A stretch of DNA of 64,000 nucleotides from Deinandra increscens subsp. villosa (GCA_039602395.1 JBCNJP010000275.1:1-64000); one strand, 5' to 3'; counted from the first letter of the stretch, positions 43,954 through 56,307 are shown. Program-made: numbers and translations. Notes: generated by a model not told the origin, from the sequence alone.

Positions 43954-45311
43954 TGTTGGATAATGGATGTCCAGACCCGACAAAACCAAGAACACGATCC
44001 GGTTACACCCGTAAAGAGTTACACCGGGGGCAACGAGATAAAAAATTTGCTTACTCGGCTAACCGGTAATTTACAGAAATATATATAATTAACTAAATGT
44101 TTATTCATGATTAGTAAACATTTATTAATTATGAATAGTTATCCTTGCGATAATAAAACGGAGAAAAACAATTCGATTTATCGATTAGTGTTTTACGGTG
44201 AAACAAATATATAGTTATTTGTGTTTCTCATAGTTTACGACATGTGTGTTTATTAATAAAAGATGTTCTATTAATAGATCGTAAACTTTGGTGGTTGCTT
44301 GCAATTAAAGAAAAACGAGGAAGGGGGCTAGATGCTAGTTATGTTGCCTATATAAGGAGGGCTCGGGATTAGGGTTTTGGTTGCTCATTCACACCCTTTC
44401 CCTCTCTGCGCCACTTCTAAGTGCCGCCACCCTCTCTCTCTCTCGCTCCTCTCCTTCACGCAAACAACCTCTTCATCTTTTGTCGTCGCGCTTCCTTGGT
44501 GGAACCCTAGAAGACGGTGTTAGACGAAAAGCAACCGGACGATCCCTTTCGCGTGATTGAACAAGGTGAGATAATCACCATCATCCAATGATTCAAGGTA
44601 GGAGACACCAACCCTTTCATAGGGTCGTCGCCTCCGTTAAACCCTAGGTTGCCGTCACGACCTAGCGTAGCTCCATTACGTCACGACGCGTTTAATCACC
44701 ACTCACCGGTAAATCATCGTCATCACGATTTTATGAGTGTAAGCCCTCGTCGTAATAACTGTGGTAATCGCTCGGATGAACCCTAGCCGCCATCACCGTC
44801 TCGATTCGATTAGTGCTCTCTTGTCGCCACCACAAACCGTATCGTTGCTATTCTCAACGAATTCCTTTGAGACAGTATTCGCGATTTGCAAACAATTTAA
44901 TCTGCCGGTTCGGATTATTTTTCTGTGAAACCCTAGCGTCATCTTGTTGACCCTCGGTGTCTCTAAGGTTTGTTAGAACACCGCAAAGGTATATCTAAAC
45001 TCCGCTTTTAGTTTAGATATCTTTGACTACGTTTGTGTAATTAGATTTTTTGCGTTAACTAGTTTAACGCGAAAAAGGTGTTTGCGTGCCCATTCTATGG
45101 TGATCGTGATCCTGTTGACACGATTTCGACAGCAACGGTTTACGCGTCTAGAAAAATTAGTAAATTTATTAATTCCGCTGCATAAACGGATTACCGGTTT
45201 GATCCGTTTCAACTCTTAATTTTCTAAACCCGGTTGGTAATGTCTTAATCTAACGGATAAGTTTTTTTTAACATGACCGGGCACCCGTATACCACTGTCC
45301 GAAACCCAACA
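43954..45311 (+). repeat. copia-B 5' LTR (1358 bp)
   Basis: It runs from TGTTGGATAATGG to CCGAAACCCAACA. It includes a TATA-like TATATAAGG near 44350, a short TC repeat (about six units near 44432) and an exon-like C-rich leader. It is longer than the 3' LTR because of a stretch at about 44032-44220 missing there. Confidence 0.88.
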
Positions 45312-45312
45312 G

Positions 45313-46517
45313 CGGTATCAGAGCCTTGATCACTACACGCAAACCCTAACCGGTCGGTTTTAAATCGGTGGATTTCGAGAACTGGGATTAAAACCCGAAA
45401 GTCGCAAAAGTATAACAAACGTGACGAGCATTGATGCGACTACCCCATCGTGGAAACTGTTCTTATCTAAGGACACTTCCTAGTATGGCAAGTATCCACG
45501 ACTGGATGACTGATGAGTTCCAATCTATCAGGAGGAGCTTATGAAGCTAGTAGGAGCGTTAGAGTCGACCGGATGACCATTCCATACTCATCCTTGTGGT
45601 TGATTTTACCTTTTGTGCCTGACCTTCTTCGACATTGTCATTAGGCTCTGACAATGTCAAAACCTCTTAAGCCGAATATGTGTTTATTTGCATGAGCGTT
45701 TTGGTTGCTTGTCTTAAATCGTTTAACGCGCCAACTAAAACTCCAAACTAAGTTTTAAACGGTTAAAGCTGTTTTACGATCAATTGGTACGAGTCCTAAA
45801 ATTGACTACAACTCGAAATTTCATAATCAATTTTATTTGACTATTAACTCGAATTTTTCGATCTTGGATATCAAACTATTAAATAAATTGGTTATCGCCT
45901 CATGAAGCGTAGTCTTTAATAAAGAGGTTATTAAATTGACTATCCCAAGTGAGATAGGGTTCATGAGTAATCTTAGTCAGACGTTTAATTAATTAAAACA
46001 TTGACTAAATAATCCTATCTGGTAAGAAGCAAAACGGATAGATTATGCCATCCTAGTCAAGTGTAACTTGAAACAAATTTACCGATGCATCAGTGTTGGA
46101 TTATTTCAACACCGCACTTGGTGTTCAGGGTATCTTCCAAGGTGTGTGCATTGGAGTATTTCAACACCGTGCATGCATACTGACCACTGAGGACATCTAT
46201 CATTTTCTTTACGAGTACCTTGTGTATTTGAGTATTTCAACACCATACATCTAGTCATTCGTACATAAAATTGGCATGGATGACGCTAAACGTATTTCAT
46301 AAATTAATTCACGAAAGCCTCATAAACGGGAGTTGTGACTGGTTTTCACAAGAGACAATCGTTGTCCATTCGATTACTTAGTGACCGGTGATTGCACTTA
46401 ACGCTGCCTTTGTGGGTCGACTACTAATTGGGTCCCATATTCCTATTTAAGATTTTCTTTCTGTTTTTTTATACGAATAGTACATCGAAACACTAAATGA
46501 ATTGCCTGTTATTTTAG
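45313..46517 (+). other. copia-B primer site and leader
   Basis: The primer site reads CGGTATCAGAGCC (45313-45325), one base off the usual TGGTATCAGAGCC. The 1.2 kb leader has no ORF. It ends TTATTTTAG directly before the gag ATG, an acceptor-like context also seen in copia-A. Confidence 0.78.
46092..46243 (+). repeat. Three stem-loop-like leader repeats (copia-B)
   Basis: GTGTTGGATTATTTCAACAC (46093), ATTGGAGTATTTCAACACCG (about 46151) and ATTTGAGTATTTCAACACC (about 46227) repeat at core distances of 55 and 76 bases. They correspond to the triplet of copia-A. Confidence 0.75.
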
Positions 46518-47440
46518 ATGGCTAATCCTCCTGCAAACAACGAGGTTTTCCAGCTCAGGTCTCTCCTTGAGAAGGAGAAACTTGATGACACCAATTTCCT
46601 CGATTGGCATCTAAATCTAAATATTGTCCTACAGATGGCCAACAAACAACATGTGTTGGAGGCCGAGGTGCCCGAAGCACCCGCAAATAATACTACGGCT
46701 GCTCGCGCTGCACATGAGGCACTGAGAAAGGATGCCAACTCAGTTACGTGCCTCATGCTGGCAACCATGTCTACTGAAATTTAGAAGAGCATCGCTGACA
46801 GGACGACGTTTCAGATGATCGGGGAACTTAAGGTCATGTTTGTAACCCAGGCCTGGCGGGAACGCTATGAAACCGTTGTCAGGCTCATCACCTGTCGAAT
46901 GGCTGAAGGTAGTCCTATCAGCGCCCATGTCCTTAAGATGAAGGGCTACATCGACCGACTTGCGAAGCTCGATTACGTTATTCCTCGGGAAATGGCGACG
47001 GATTTGATCCTCCACTCTCTTTCCAGCGCGTTCACTCCTTTCTGGATCAATTTTATTATGAACAGCCTGGTTAAGATAGTGACCAAGCTTCACGGTATGT
47101 TGAAGACCGCTGAGATTAAATTTCTCAATGGTAACAACAGCAAAGGACGTCAAATGATGTGCTCGCCATCCGATCCGGAGGTGTCAAGAAACCTGAGGTT
47201 AAGAGGAAGCATGGGCAAAGGAAGAAGGGCAAGGGCGCTGCTGCTAGAGGATTTAGTAGCACCGCAAAGGGCAAGTCAAAGGCTTCGAAGGCACCATCGC
47301 AAGCTGAGTGCCAGAGCTTCGAATTCAACAAGATGGGGCACTGGAAGAGAAATTGCCCTGAATATCTTTCCAAGGTGAAGAAAGTCGATGCACGCGCTTT
47401 GGGAGGTATATATCAGTCACCCCATGTTATAAACCACTTC
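46518..47440 (+). pseudogene. copia-B gag
   Basis: The ATG at 46518 opens MANPPANNEVFQLRSLLEKE and then LDDTNFLDWHLNLNIVLQ, a UBN2-type copia gag. TAG at 46782-46784 replaces a probable Gln. The frame then continues (VLKMKGYIDRLAKLDYVIPR) to about 47130 and shifts before the knuckle. The knuckle reads CQSFEFNKMGHWKRNC: the second Cys is Phe, so zinc binding is doubtful. The end near YLSKVKK matches the family's gag C-terminus. Confidence 0.8.
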
Positions 47441-49830
47441 ACTTGATCCTTCAAAATATATGTTTGACATACTTTACATTTTGTAGGAACGTGAAGTCGT
47501 AGAAAGCAAGATAACCAAGAAGGCATGACATATTTGCGTGATTGCAAACTTTGAATAAAGATCATGTCGTTTTTGAATTCTTGGTGGTATCTTTAAACAA
47601 CTTGTTTGTTTTCCCTGGCGAGGTCCAGATGATACAATTTTGCTTTTTTGTTTGAATCTCGAACATACACTAAAGTTTCCAGTTTAAACTTTATTGATAT
47701 GCATAGTTTTTCCGACACTTGAAAATGTTTCACTTGGTTTGTAGATTAGATTCAAACATATATAACATGACGCTAAGCCTGGTGCTATTGATTTAATGAT
47801 CATGATACTAGCCTAAATGCAAAAGAAGAACAATTGTTCTGTCTTAATCCAGTAAAGGTCGTGATGTCTCTTATTCTCATTATACTTGTTACAACAGGAA
47901 TAATCAACCTACCTTGATTCATAGAACCTTATGGTGAAGAATTGCGTAGATTGAGAAATCATTAAATCAAGTTGAACTTTTGTGAAATCACTTGCTTGAT
48001 TTCGTCAATACAAACAATAGGTCATTTGCTGAGTTCAAACGCTTGTCTGTATAAAAGTTCAGATCACCAAACACTGCTTATGTAACAGAATCACCTGTTT
48101 GATTATGTTATACACTAAGTATTGTGCATATGACCATTATGGTCTGGAACAGATATATACATACAAACACCTTAAAAGTCAATGACTACAACTAGCTTGT
48201 ACTCATAAGTGTTAAAATCCTACTAAAGAACCTGTTGCTTATATTATGAGGATTAAGTTTCATATTTGAAACTAATAAACACATGACTTATGACATGCCT
48301 ATGGCCGCCGTTCACACCTTATACCCACGTATCATTTCCTCACCGATCACTTGCAACTCAAATTGGTTCTAAGAGAAAGTCTTGCGGGAGACCAAGTTTG
48401 AGTTATGCACGTCCACCTTTTGATGCATTTACATCTAAATTCCTTATCAAAGAAACTTGATTTCTATAAGAATTACCGGACAGTGCACTATGACTCTTGT
48501 AATTATTCAAGACTCATTAGACAAACATCTTTTCACAACAAACGTTATTGCTATATTGAAAACATGTTAGCATTCTAAATGACTAATAATCCAAATGGAA
48601 CTCAATGAGGATTTTACTTGTATAAAATCTTCCATTATTTTTTGGTTATTTGATTGAATTCGCAATCGCAAATCAGACTCATGGCTCTGATAGAATAATT
48701 ATCAGAGCGTCTTGCACGCAACACCTTTCAAACGCAAAGATGATTGTATCTAGCATACCATCAAACTCTGGTAGTCTGATTTCACCTTGCTATCTCATGT
48801 ATGTGACATAACAACTGGATATTAATCATTTTAGATTCGTAACTGTGTTTATGAAACTAAATGACTTCATTCTAGTAAATGAAGAACCTTTTGCTAAGAG
48901 TTCTCTTGCAAAACAAAATATCCTAACGGTTTGAAAGAGAGGATGATTATAAGAATGCATCGTCTACACAAAGCAAGTGGGAGCATCACCACCAATCCTT
49001 ATCGGGGTAACGATTGAGTGTTGATCCTATGTTCATTCAATTTTACTGATTTAAACTTGTAATGAAGCCTTAAATTTATTTCCAAGTTTCAAGAACATCC
49101 CACAATTGAAAACCATCTCAGGAATGGCATCCTCAGATATATATTCAATTTCTTGAAACAAGTCGTGTCATACTAGTTATGAAACGAGAACTATACAACA
49201 TAGGGATGTTGCATGAGTGTCACTGTAAAGAGTTACACAAATGACACAAGCTGGAAAAACCTAATCATCTCAACTTATTTTGATGATGACGAATGTTCAT
49301 GATGAGTACTCGAGCATACTCACTAAACAACTAGCCACCTTAAGTGAAGTTTTGAACCATGAATGTAATGGTACATTCAAAGAAGGTTAATTTGATTATG
49401 TAAATAATCAATTAACATGCCATTGTGATAACACTATAATCCATGTGCATACCAAGGGCACGAGTTTTATCACGCGTTCAAATTCACTTAAGTACTTTTG
49501 CTGTTCATGAGAAACACCAAAACTAATGAAACAAACTTAAACGGGCAAAAACCAATACACATGCAAAGAACTTAGCACGAGAATTCACAATTCCATCGAT
49601 CAAGTTTGATCAATAAGCTAATACTGTTATGTATTACCTAAATTCTGAGCTACATTGATGTTCTACTTTAGTGTTGGGATGTCGAACTTTAACGTTTGCA
49701 CCAAATCATTCAATCTGATCTAAAAGAGTTAGATGCGGATTCGAATTCTGCTAAACGTGTTTGAATTTTATACGTTTTAAAACATCCATGAGTATTTTGT
49801 GAAATATTCTAAAACCATCCGTAGTCGATC
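47441..49830 (+). other. copia-B non-coding internal region
   Basis: This 2.4 kb AT-rich stretch has stop codons in all frames. I could not recognise protease, integrase or RT motifs, nor any other element ends. It may be decayed beyond recognition or original filler of a non-autonomous element. Confidence 0.6.
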
Positions 49831-49835
49831 TAAGT

Positions 49836-52394
49836 TGTCACACCCCCAATTAACCACTAACGGAGTTTATACCGTTAAGGGGTGCGAGCAAACCAGGACC
49901 ACAACCATTAGTTACAAATACTAAACGAATCAGAGTTAATCCAAACATATGTCATAAATTAAAGTCTTAAAGTACGCAGCGGAAAATATTGTCTTAGCAC
50001 TAACCACGTGCTTTACAAAATCATTGTTTTTAAATTCTCAATTTAGTTTAAACAAAAATAAAATGTCTTCATGTGCCATGCCAACCCGCTCCGGATACTC
50101 CTCAGCGATCTGCAAAAGTTAAAACCACACAAGTGTCAACCTAACGGTTGGTGAGTTCACAGTGGACATGTCATGCAGTGGCCCGGTCTCATAAGCGTAT
50201 GTATCAACATATGAATTAGTAATTGGTTTCGTAAAAACATTCCCAAGTGCTGAATTATCGAATATGTACTAGTTAAGTAAAGATTAAAGCAATCAACCGA
50301 TATCGCGGGTAGCTAATCCGGTTTCCATGCACTAAGGAAGTTCGTACCAAAGCTGACGTAACAGAGTTCGGCATTTGCCGATGGTTTGTGCCTCCAGTTG
50401 TGTTCCTCATGGGACCCACAACTAAATTAGGCTGATATTGCACTCCGTTCGGCCTCCAACCGGTTGGCTACACATTTGTGTACCGCGGAGCAGGGTTTGT
50501 CAAACCCTCAGTAGATCTACCCAACATCCCCTCGCTTCGCAAATTAATGGTACTAAATTGTTGAGGACTTCTAAGTTTTATGGCATCCTTAGAAATCATG
50601 TGATATCATTTGGTTTAGACTTTAACCTACACTAGTCATATTAAAACCGTTTATTCTGGATTTCATTTGAAATCCTAAAAAGAGTTTAAATGTCACAATG
50701 GTTGTTCCAAAATTCATTTGAAATCCCAAATGAGTTTAAGTATTAAATAGTTGGTCGCGGATTTCATTTGAAACCCCAAGGACGGACAGTTGCAAGTGCT
50801 TCCCATAAAACACTCCAACTTCCATAACAGATATCCCATTTGGCGATATCTCAAATTATCAGCGTTGTTTTCCATTAAGTAAATTCGTTGTGACCCAAAC
50901 GGGCTCACAATTAAAGGGTTAGTGAAACTCACCTTAGGTTGCTCAGCTTACACTTCAAATAGTCCAATTATGATTGCTAACGAAGACCTAATAATCACAT
51001 TAAGGTCTTAGGTGTTAGGTTGTGTCTATACTTTAACTACGTCACTATGGCCCATAACATAGCACGTTGGAACTATGACACGACATACCGACACACGACA
51101 CCGATGGTTGATCACAAACAAGGGTTCACACAATTCAGAAATCAAAGCATGTTTCATTATTGCATAATCAGGTAAGTCATGGCATAGCATTCAAATAAGT
51201 TGCACAAGTTTAGGTTTTGGTCTGGCACAGTTTCACTACACAGTTTCGCTACGCAGTTTCGCTACGCAGTTTCGCTATGTGCACGGGCAGCACTTTTCGC
51301 TAGGGGATACCCGATGACACAGTTTCGCTAGCTAGTTTCGCTCGAAACTGATGACACAGTTTCGCTTGCATAGCTTCGCTCGAAACTGGTTTGAACTTTC
51401 GTTCAGGGACAGGGTCTATGGTTGTTTCGCTCGATAGTTTCGTTCACTTAGTTTTCACCGGCGACACTATAGTTTCGCTACATAGTATCGCTGTATGAAT
51501 ATTCTAAACAGTTTCGCTACATAATTTCGCCCAGAGAACACACAGTTTCGCTAGTCGTGAAAAAACTCGTTTTTAAGACCAAAAATCAATCTTACAGCTT
51601 CCATACATCATGTAATTCAATATCTAGCATGCATAAACATTTACTAACATCACAGAGGCAATTTTAACACCTTAAACATGAGTTTTCATCATCAAATCAC
51701 CAAAAACACCTCAAAACTCTTTTTTAGCACAAAGTTAACCTAATTAGCATGAATCTTCATTATGGCTTGATTTCACACGTAAAGTTACAGACTTTATGAT
51801 AGATCTAGCATTCCTAAGCATCATACTACAAGCATACACGATTTCATGAAGATCTAAGCATGCTTTTTAAGAAAACACATAGAAAAGGCATAAAAATGGT
51901 TTTTGGAGACTCACGGTTTGATCTAGGATCCGAATGGGTGATGTCTCGAGGCTGAGATCTCGACGGCTCGTGGTGTTTCTCGGCTGACCAGAATTCAGGA
52001 GAGTGTGTGTGTGTTTTTGAGAAATGGTGTAAGTAAAATGAGAAGATTAGGGTTTTATAAAATATATAGGTCAGGAGCTAGTTTCGCTGGCCGAGCGAAA
52101 CTGACTCTGAATTCGTGTAAATCGAAAGCTTGGCTACCGAGCGAATCTACAGTTTCGCTCGGTAGTTTCGCTGGCAACCAAAAGGGCAAATTTTCAAAAT
52201 TAAATAAATTAAACACGTTGCACATAATAACAATAAATAAATAAACACATAACACATGTGGACGGGTTCGGTGATCAACCAAAGGTCGTGGACGTATTCG
52301 GCCTAGTTAAGCATTAGTTACTAAGTTAACACTTATAACGTAACTAACGGAGATTGTCTAACGGAAGTTAACCTTGAAATTCTCGGATGTCACA
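49836..52394 (-). mobile_element. Solo LTR of the Tekay-A family, TSD TAAGT
   Basis: It is the reverse complement of the Tekay-A LTR: plus-strand TGTCACACCCCC at 49836 and GATGTCACA ending at 52394, flanked by TAAGT at 49831-49835 and 52395-52399. Its 2559 bp are collinear with 7532-10141 but clearly diverged. No internal sequence remains, so LTR-LTR recombination removed it. TATA (minus) lies near 52061-52070. Confidence 0.95.
51225..51550 (-). repeat. AGTTTCGCT motif array in solo LTR
   Basis: The plus strand shows ACAGTTTCGCTAC-like units in close succession (several at a spacing of about 15 bases near 51235-51285), plus inverted CGAAACT copies. It is the counterpart of 8435-8745, but the units between motifs differ. 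Confidence 0.85.
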
Positions 52395-52399
52395 TAAGT

Positions 52400-53085
52400 T
52401 GTGGGAACAAAACTGATCTATGACTATTCTGACTCTAGACTCAAAGGGTTGACTCTCCAGACTCACAGACCTCATTAGAGAATGATGTTGTGACGTAACT
52501 CGCATCAAATTGTCTTCATGGATTTAATCATAAAACGGATTTAATTAAATGGTATACTCAATAGTGTCCTTTGACCTGAGATACATATGTTACATCCCGT
52601 TTGCCAAAGACTGTTCTTTGATTGTAGTATACGTTATCGCGTAACTGCTAGAAATGACTACTTTTGGGAATGGTTCTGAAGCTTAGTGGGAGTTGTATGT
52701 AGTCAAGATGGGATTATGTACTCTTGCACTAATAATGCAACAGCTAGACATCGTGGGCCCTCTCGTGAGTTCCAAGTTTCAAGTGTAAGGCCTTACCCAA
52801 ACTTACTGTGTGTTTGCTTGGATCACTTCGAACTGATGCATGAGAAATAGAATGATTGAACATTAAAGAGAATGTATTAAATCCATGTCTCTTGTTCAAT
52901 TGATGTCTTATACGGAAAGGAACTAATGACTTTGAATTACCATAAGTCTAAAACTACAACGCGAGTTTGTAAATATACCTTGGTTACTGACTTGAAGTGT
53001 CATAACTGGTTGGGGAAGCTATGTGTAGCTAGAGCACCTTTGACTGTTTCTTCAAATGTTGTCGGACTTTGTCCAAGTGGGAGAT
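52400..53085 (+). other. copia-B internal 3' end
   Basis: No coding motif is visible. It ends with the purine-rich AAGTGGGAGAT at 53075-53085, the probable plus-strand primer directly before the 3' LTR. Confidence 0.65.
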
Positions 53086-53366
53086 TGTTGGATAATGGAT
53101 TTCCAGAACCGAAAACACCAAGAACCCGACCCGGTTAGACCCGTAAAGAGTTACGACATGTGTTTCTCGTAGTTTACGACATGTGTGTTTATTAATAAAA
53201 GATGTTTTATTAATAAATCGTAAACTTTGGTGGTTGCTTACAATTAAAGAAAAACGAGGAAGGGGGCTAGATGCAACTATGTTGCCTATATAAGGAGGGC
53301 TAGGGATTAGGGTTTTGGTTGCTCATTTACACCCTCTCCCTCTCTGCGCCACTTCTAAGTGACGCC

Positions 53367-53421
<55 letters not shown>

Positions 53422-54286
53422 CCTCTCCTTCACGCAAACAACCTCTTCACCTTTTGTCGTCGCGCTTCCTTGGTGGAACCCTAGAAGACGGTGTTAGACG
53501 AGAAGCAACCAGACGATCCCTTTCGCGTGATTTATCAAGGTAAGATAATCACCATCATCCCATGATTCACCGTAGGCGATGCCAACCCCGTTCATAGGCC
53601 GTCGCCTCCGTCAAACCCTAGGTCACCGTCGCGACCTAGCGTAGCTCCGTTTCATCACGACGCGTTTAATCAACACTTACCGGTAAATCGTCGTCGTCAC
53701 GATTTTATGAGTGCAATCCCTCGTCGTAATAATCGTGGTAATTGCTCGGCTAAACCCTAGCCGCCATCACCGTCTCGACTCGATTGGTGCTTGCGTGTCA
53801 CCACCATAAATTGTATCGTTGCTATTCTCAACGAATCCCTTTGAGATAGTATTCGCGATTTGCAAACGATTTAATACGCCGGTTCGGATTGTTTTTCCAT
53901 GAAACCCTAGCGTCATCTTGTTGACCCTCGGTGTCTCTAACGTTTGTTAGAACACCGCGAAGGTATATCTATACTCCGGTTTTAGTTTAGATATCTTTAA
54001 TTACGTTTTTGTAATTAGGTTTTTCGCGTTAACTGGTTTAATGCGAAAAAAGGTGTTTGTGTGCCTATTCTATGGTGATCGTGATCCTGTTGACACGATT
54101 TCGATAGCAACGGTTTACATGTCTAAAAAATTAGTAAATTTATTAATTCCGGTGCATAAACGGATTACCGGTTTAATCCGTTTCAACTCTTAATTTTCTA
54201 AACCCGGTCGGTAATGTTTTAATCTAACGGGTAAGTTTTTTTTTAACGTCACCGGGCACCCGTATACCACTGTCCGAAACCCAACA
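53086..54286 (+). repeat. copia-B 3' LTR (1201 bp)
   Basis: It has the same ends as the 5' LTR. It lacks about 190 bases of U3 after GTAAAGAGTTAC but has an expanded TC microsatellite. Scattered substitutions relative to the 5' LTR indicate an old insertion. Confidence 0.88.
53371..53418 (+). repeat. (TC)24 microsatellite
   Basis: Twenty-four TC units, against about six at the same place in the 5' LTR (near 44432). It sits in the leader just after the probable transcription start. Confidence 0.95.
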
Positions 54287-54732
54287 ACAATGATAAACAT
54301 AACGCATCACAATTACTTACGACATTATTACGCGTACGATGTACGATCGACTAGGTGATCATATAAAGTCTTGTCATTCCCACCGAGGTAGGAGACTTAG
54401 GACTTGTACACGCGTATAAATCATAATAAATTTGACTTATGACATGCAAACACATAGCCAAGTAATCTCATGCTCACATTCATGCATTTCCCTAATTTAT
54501 TTATTTTCCGATAAATATATATTTACCATATGTAGGCTAATTCCGTGATTACACGTCATCATCATCTCATGCATTAGCATGTTTCAAGTCATGACAAAGA
54601 TTCATAATCGCATACATGTTTGCTATCTCGACCTAATAGGCCATTCTCACCATATTTTCATGCAAATAAGTTTTATAAAATAATCTACATGCAATTGAAC
54701 ACCAAGTTTGCAACTTGAAAATGCGTCAACGT
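54287..54732 (-). repeat. Continuation of the minus-strand gypsy LTR (probable)
   Basis: AT-rich sequence without ORF. It follows the copia-B target duplication and so should continue the LTR interrupted at 43953. Its end is not recognisable. Confidence 0.4.
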
Positions 54733-55037
54733 GTGGATCGTCTACTTAGTCGTAACAAAATCAATGTATAACGAGTCGAAACACAAGAGTAAATACAAAC
54801 GAGCTTTGTATTAACCACAGAGAGTTTACACAGAGACACTTAGAAGATCAAACTCAAAAGCCCCCGAATACAATACATGACATGCTATTTATACATGAGA
54901 AACCCCGCATGGTCAAAACTCCAGGTTCGGACCAGTCCGAACTCAGAGTTCGCTGAGAGTTCGGACCACAGCTAACATGCATATCCTCGTCTTGTATTTG
55001 ATACTTCACATGATGATCAGGAACCATGTATCAACAA
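54733..55037 (-). repeat. SIRE-like copia LTR, minus strand
   Basis: On the minus strand it begins TGTTGATACATGG at 55037 and shares the opening and GTGAAGTATC with the LTR at 63702. It has a GTTCGG/CCGAAC cluster (54922-54973) followed by a TATA box (minus TATAAATAG, 54888-54899). GAGGGGAAGTT just outside 55037 is a polypurine tract. The distal end near 54733 is a guess from a TG...CA border. Confidence 0.6.
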
Positions 55038-55885
55038 ACTTCCCCTCGGCATGTGCAGTATCATCTTCCTTCTAAAACGTGTATCTTGTATCTTCAATCA
55101 AACTCTTCATCGTGTGTAATCTCTTTATCAACAATCTTCAGAAGACTTGAAGTTGTGATGACCTCTTCCCACTTAGAAACCTGCCAACATAAATAATCTT
55201 GGCGCAAAACGTCTCTTCGAGACTCCAAGATATTTTGATTTTGAAAATTGATTTCGTATTCTGTGTTGATCAATCGAAAAGAAATAAGAAACAAAATCTT
55301 TTTGGCTTTTAGGAACTTTATATCAAAACACACCTAAAATCTTTTTGGTATTTTCTTATATGAAATGTAAATGCAATACAGAATCAGACACTATCTTTGT
55401 CTTTTGCGAGAAAGATCACAACTTGGGATCATACTGGACATAACATGCTGAACTACATCTCAATTTCGATTATTGTAGCACATAAGCCATGTCGATTGCA
55501 GATATAATTTGTCCAACTTTAAACTCAGACAAAATCATACTCATAACATCTGGATATATTAAGGTATTAATTAGACTTGTATTGACTTGTGTACCCCACA
55601 CTATCAGACATACTCAGATATGCTTTTTCTTATCACATTTTGTGATTTCATTTGTGATTTTAATCACATAATGATCGTAACCATGAAATAGTCAACTGTG
55701 TTCCATGCAAAAAGAAATAAGAATGTTAAATCGTCTACCTTAAGGTCGATCTTTCGATACGCAGATAAGGCCCTGGATTTAACAAAATAAGAAAATAAAA
55801 ACAAGTTGAAATCGTAAAATGTTGTTTATGATCCGGAGGTGTTTGCGACTTAGTTTACGATCTGCAAGCCTGTCAAAATCGTAAA
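55038..55885 (-). other. Region next to SIRE-like LTR, no recognisable gene
   Basis: It begins with the polypurine tract (minus) and should be the 3' untranslated end of a SIRE-like element. A minus frame at 55094-55333 has no motif I recognise. A direct repeat of ATCGTAAAATGTTGTTTA occurs near 55811 and 55879. Confidence 0.4.
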
Positions 55886-55939
55886 ATGTTGTTTACGATA
55901 GGAAACACATTTGGACTTTGTTTTCTTAAGCTTTCCGTC

Positions 55940-56307
55940 ATGGATTTTGAACCTAGCTTGTATCAAAAACTGGACTTTGAGATTGGATCGACTACCCGTC
56001 CTCCCAGACTCACATCTGCTAACAACTTCCTTGAATGGAAATACAGATTTCAAAATCATTTGAAAAGTGTTGACTTGAGACTTTGGAGATCAGTTCTCAA
56101 TGGGCCATTCATTCCTACTCACACTGAAGCAGGAAAAGTTGGAGTGGTGAAAGCTGAAGCAGAATACTCGGATGATGATTGGGAAAAATGTATCAAGGAC
56201 GAGAGAGCATATGCTATTATGACAATGGCATTGACTCCTGAGATTGCTCAAAGGTTTAAAAAGTACAAGACTACAAAGAAACTCTGGGATGCTCTGGTGG
56301 TGGCTGA
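55940..56307 (+). pseudogene. SIRE-like copia gag N-terminus, truncated
   Basis: The ATG at 55940 opens MDFEPSLYQKLDFEIGSTTR and continues PPRLTSANNFLEWKYRFQNH, LRLWRSVLNGPFIPT and AYAIMTMALTPEIAQRFKKY, typical of SIRE/Maximus copia gag. At 56307 it is cut by the Athila-2 LTR, leaving GCTGA as the presumed target. No LTR or primer site precedes it in this orientation, so it is an orphan fragment. Confidence 0.78.

Larger units (their letters stand above)
43954..54286 (+). mobile_element. copia-B: LTRs plus gag, no pol; hosts a solo LTR
   Basis: The LTRs (43954-45311 and 53086-54286) start TGTTGGATAATGG and end CCCAACA. The primer site is at 45313 and the purine tract AGTGGGAGAT lies just before 53086. 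Flanks AAAAT (43949-43953) and ACAAT (54287-54291) are a one-mismatch target duplication. After gag (to about 47440) no protease, integrase or RT can be read. The internal region is 5.2 kb once the nested solo LTR is removed. LTR ends and leader relate it to copia-A. Confidence 0.85.
41818..54732 (-). mobile_element. Minus-strand gypsy LTR hosting a Mutator-type element and copia-B
   Basis: At 42003-42014 the plus strand reads CTATGATACCAA, a mutated primer site on the minus strand, next to TGTCACACCCC at 42017, the LTR end in chromovirus style. The LTR is interrupted at 42451-43345 and 43954-54286. The remaining pieces (42017-42450, 43346-43953, 54287 to about 54732) add up to about 1.5 kb. 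Its far end is not defined. The 41818-42002 leader has an AT repeat (41868-41882) and no ORF. Confidence 0.6.

Noticed and set aside
53371..53418. CT repeat as promoter element of a host gene
   Set aside because: It lies inside the copia-B 3' LTR and is simply the expanded counterpart of the 5' LTR repeat; no host ORF follows within the next kilobases.
55094..55333. Minus-strand 79-codon ORF next to the SIRE-like LTR
   Set aside because: No recognisable retroelement motif; kept only as part of an undefined region.
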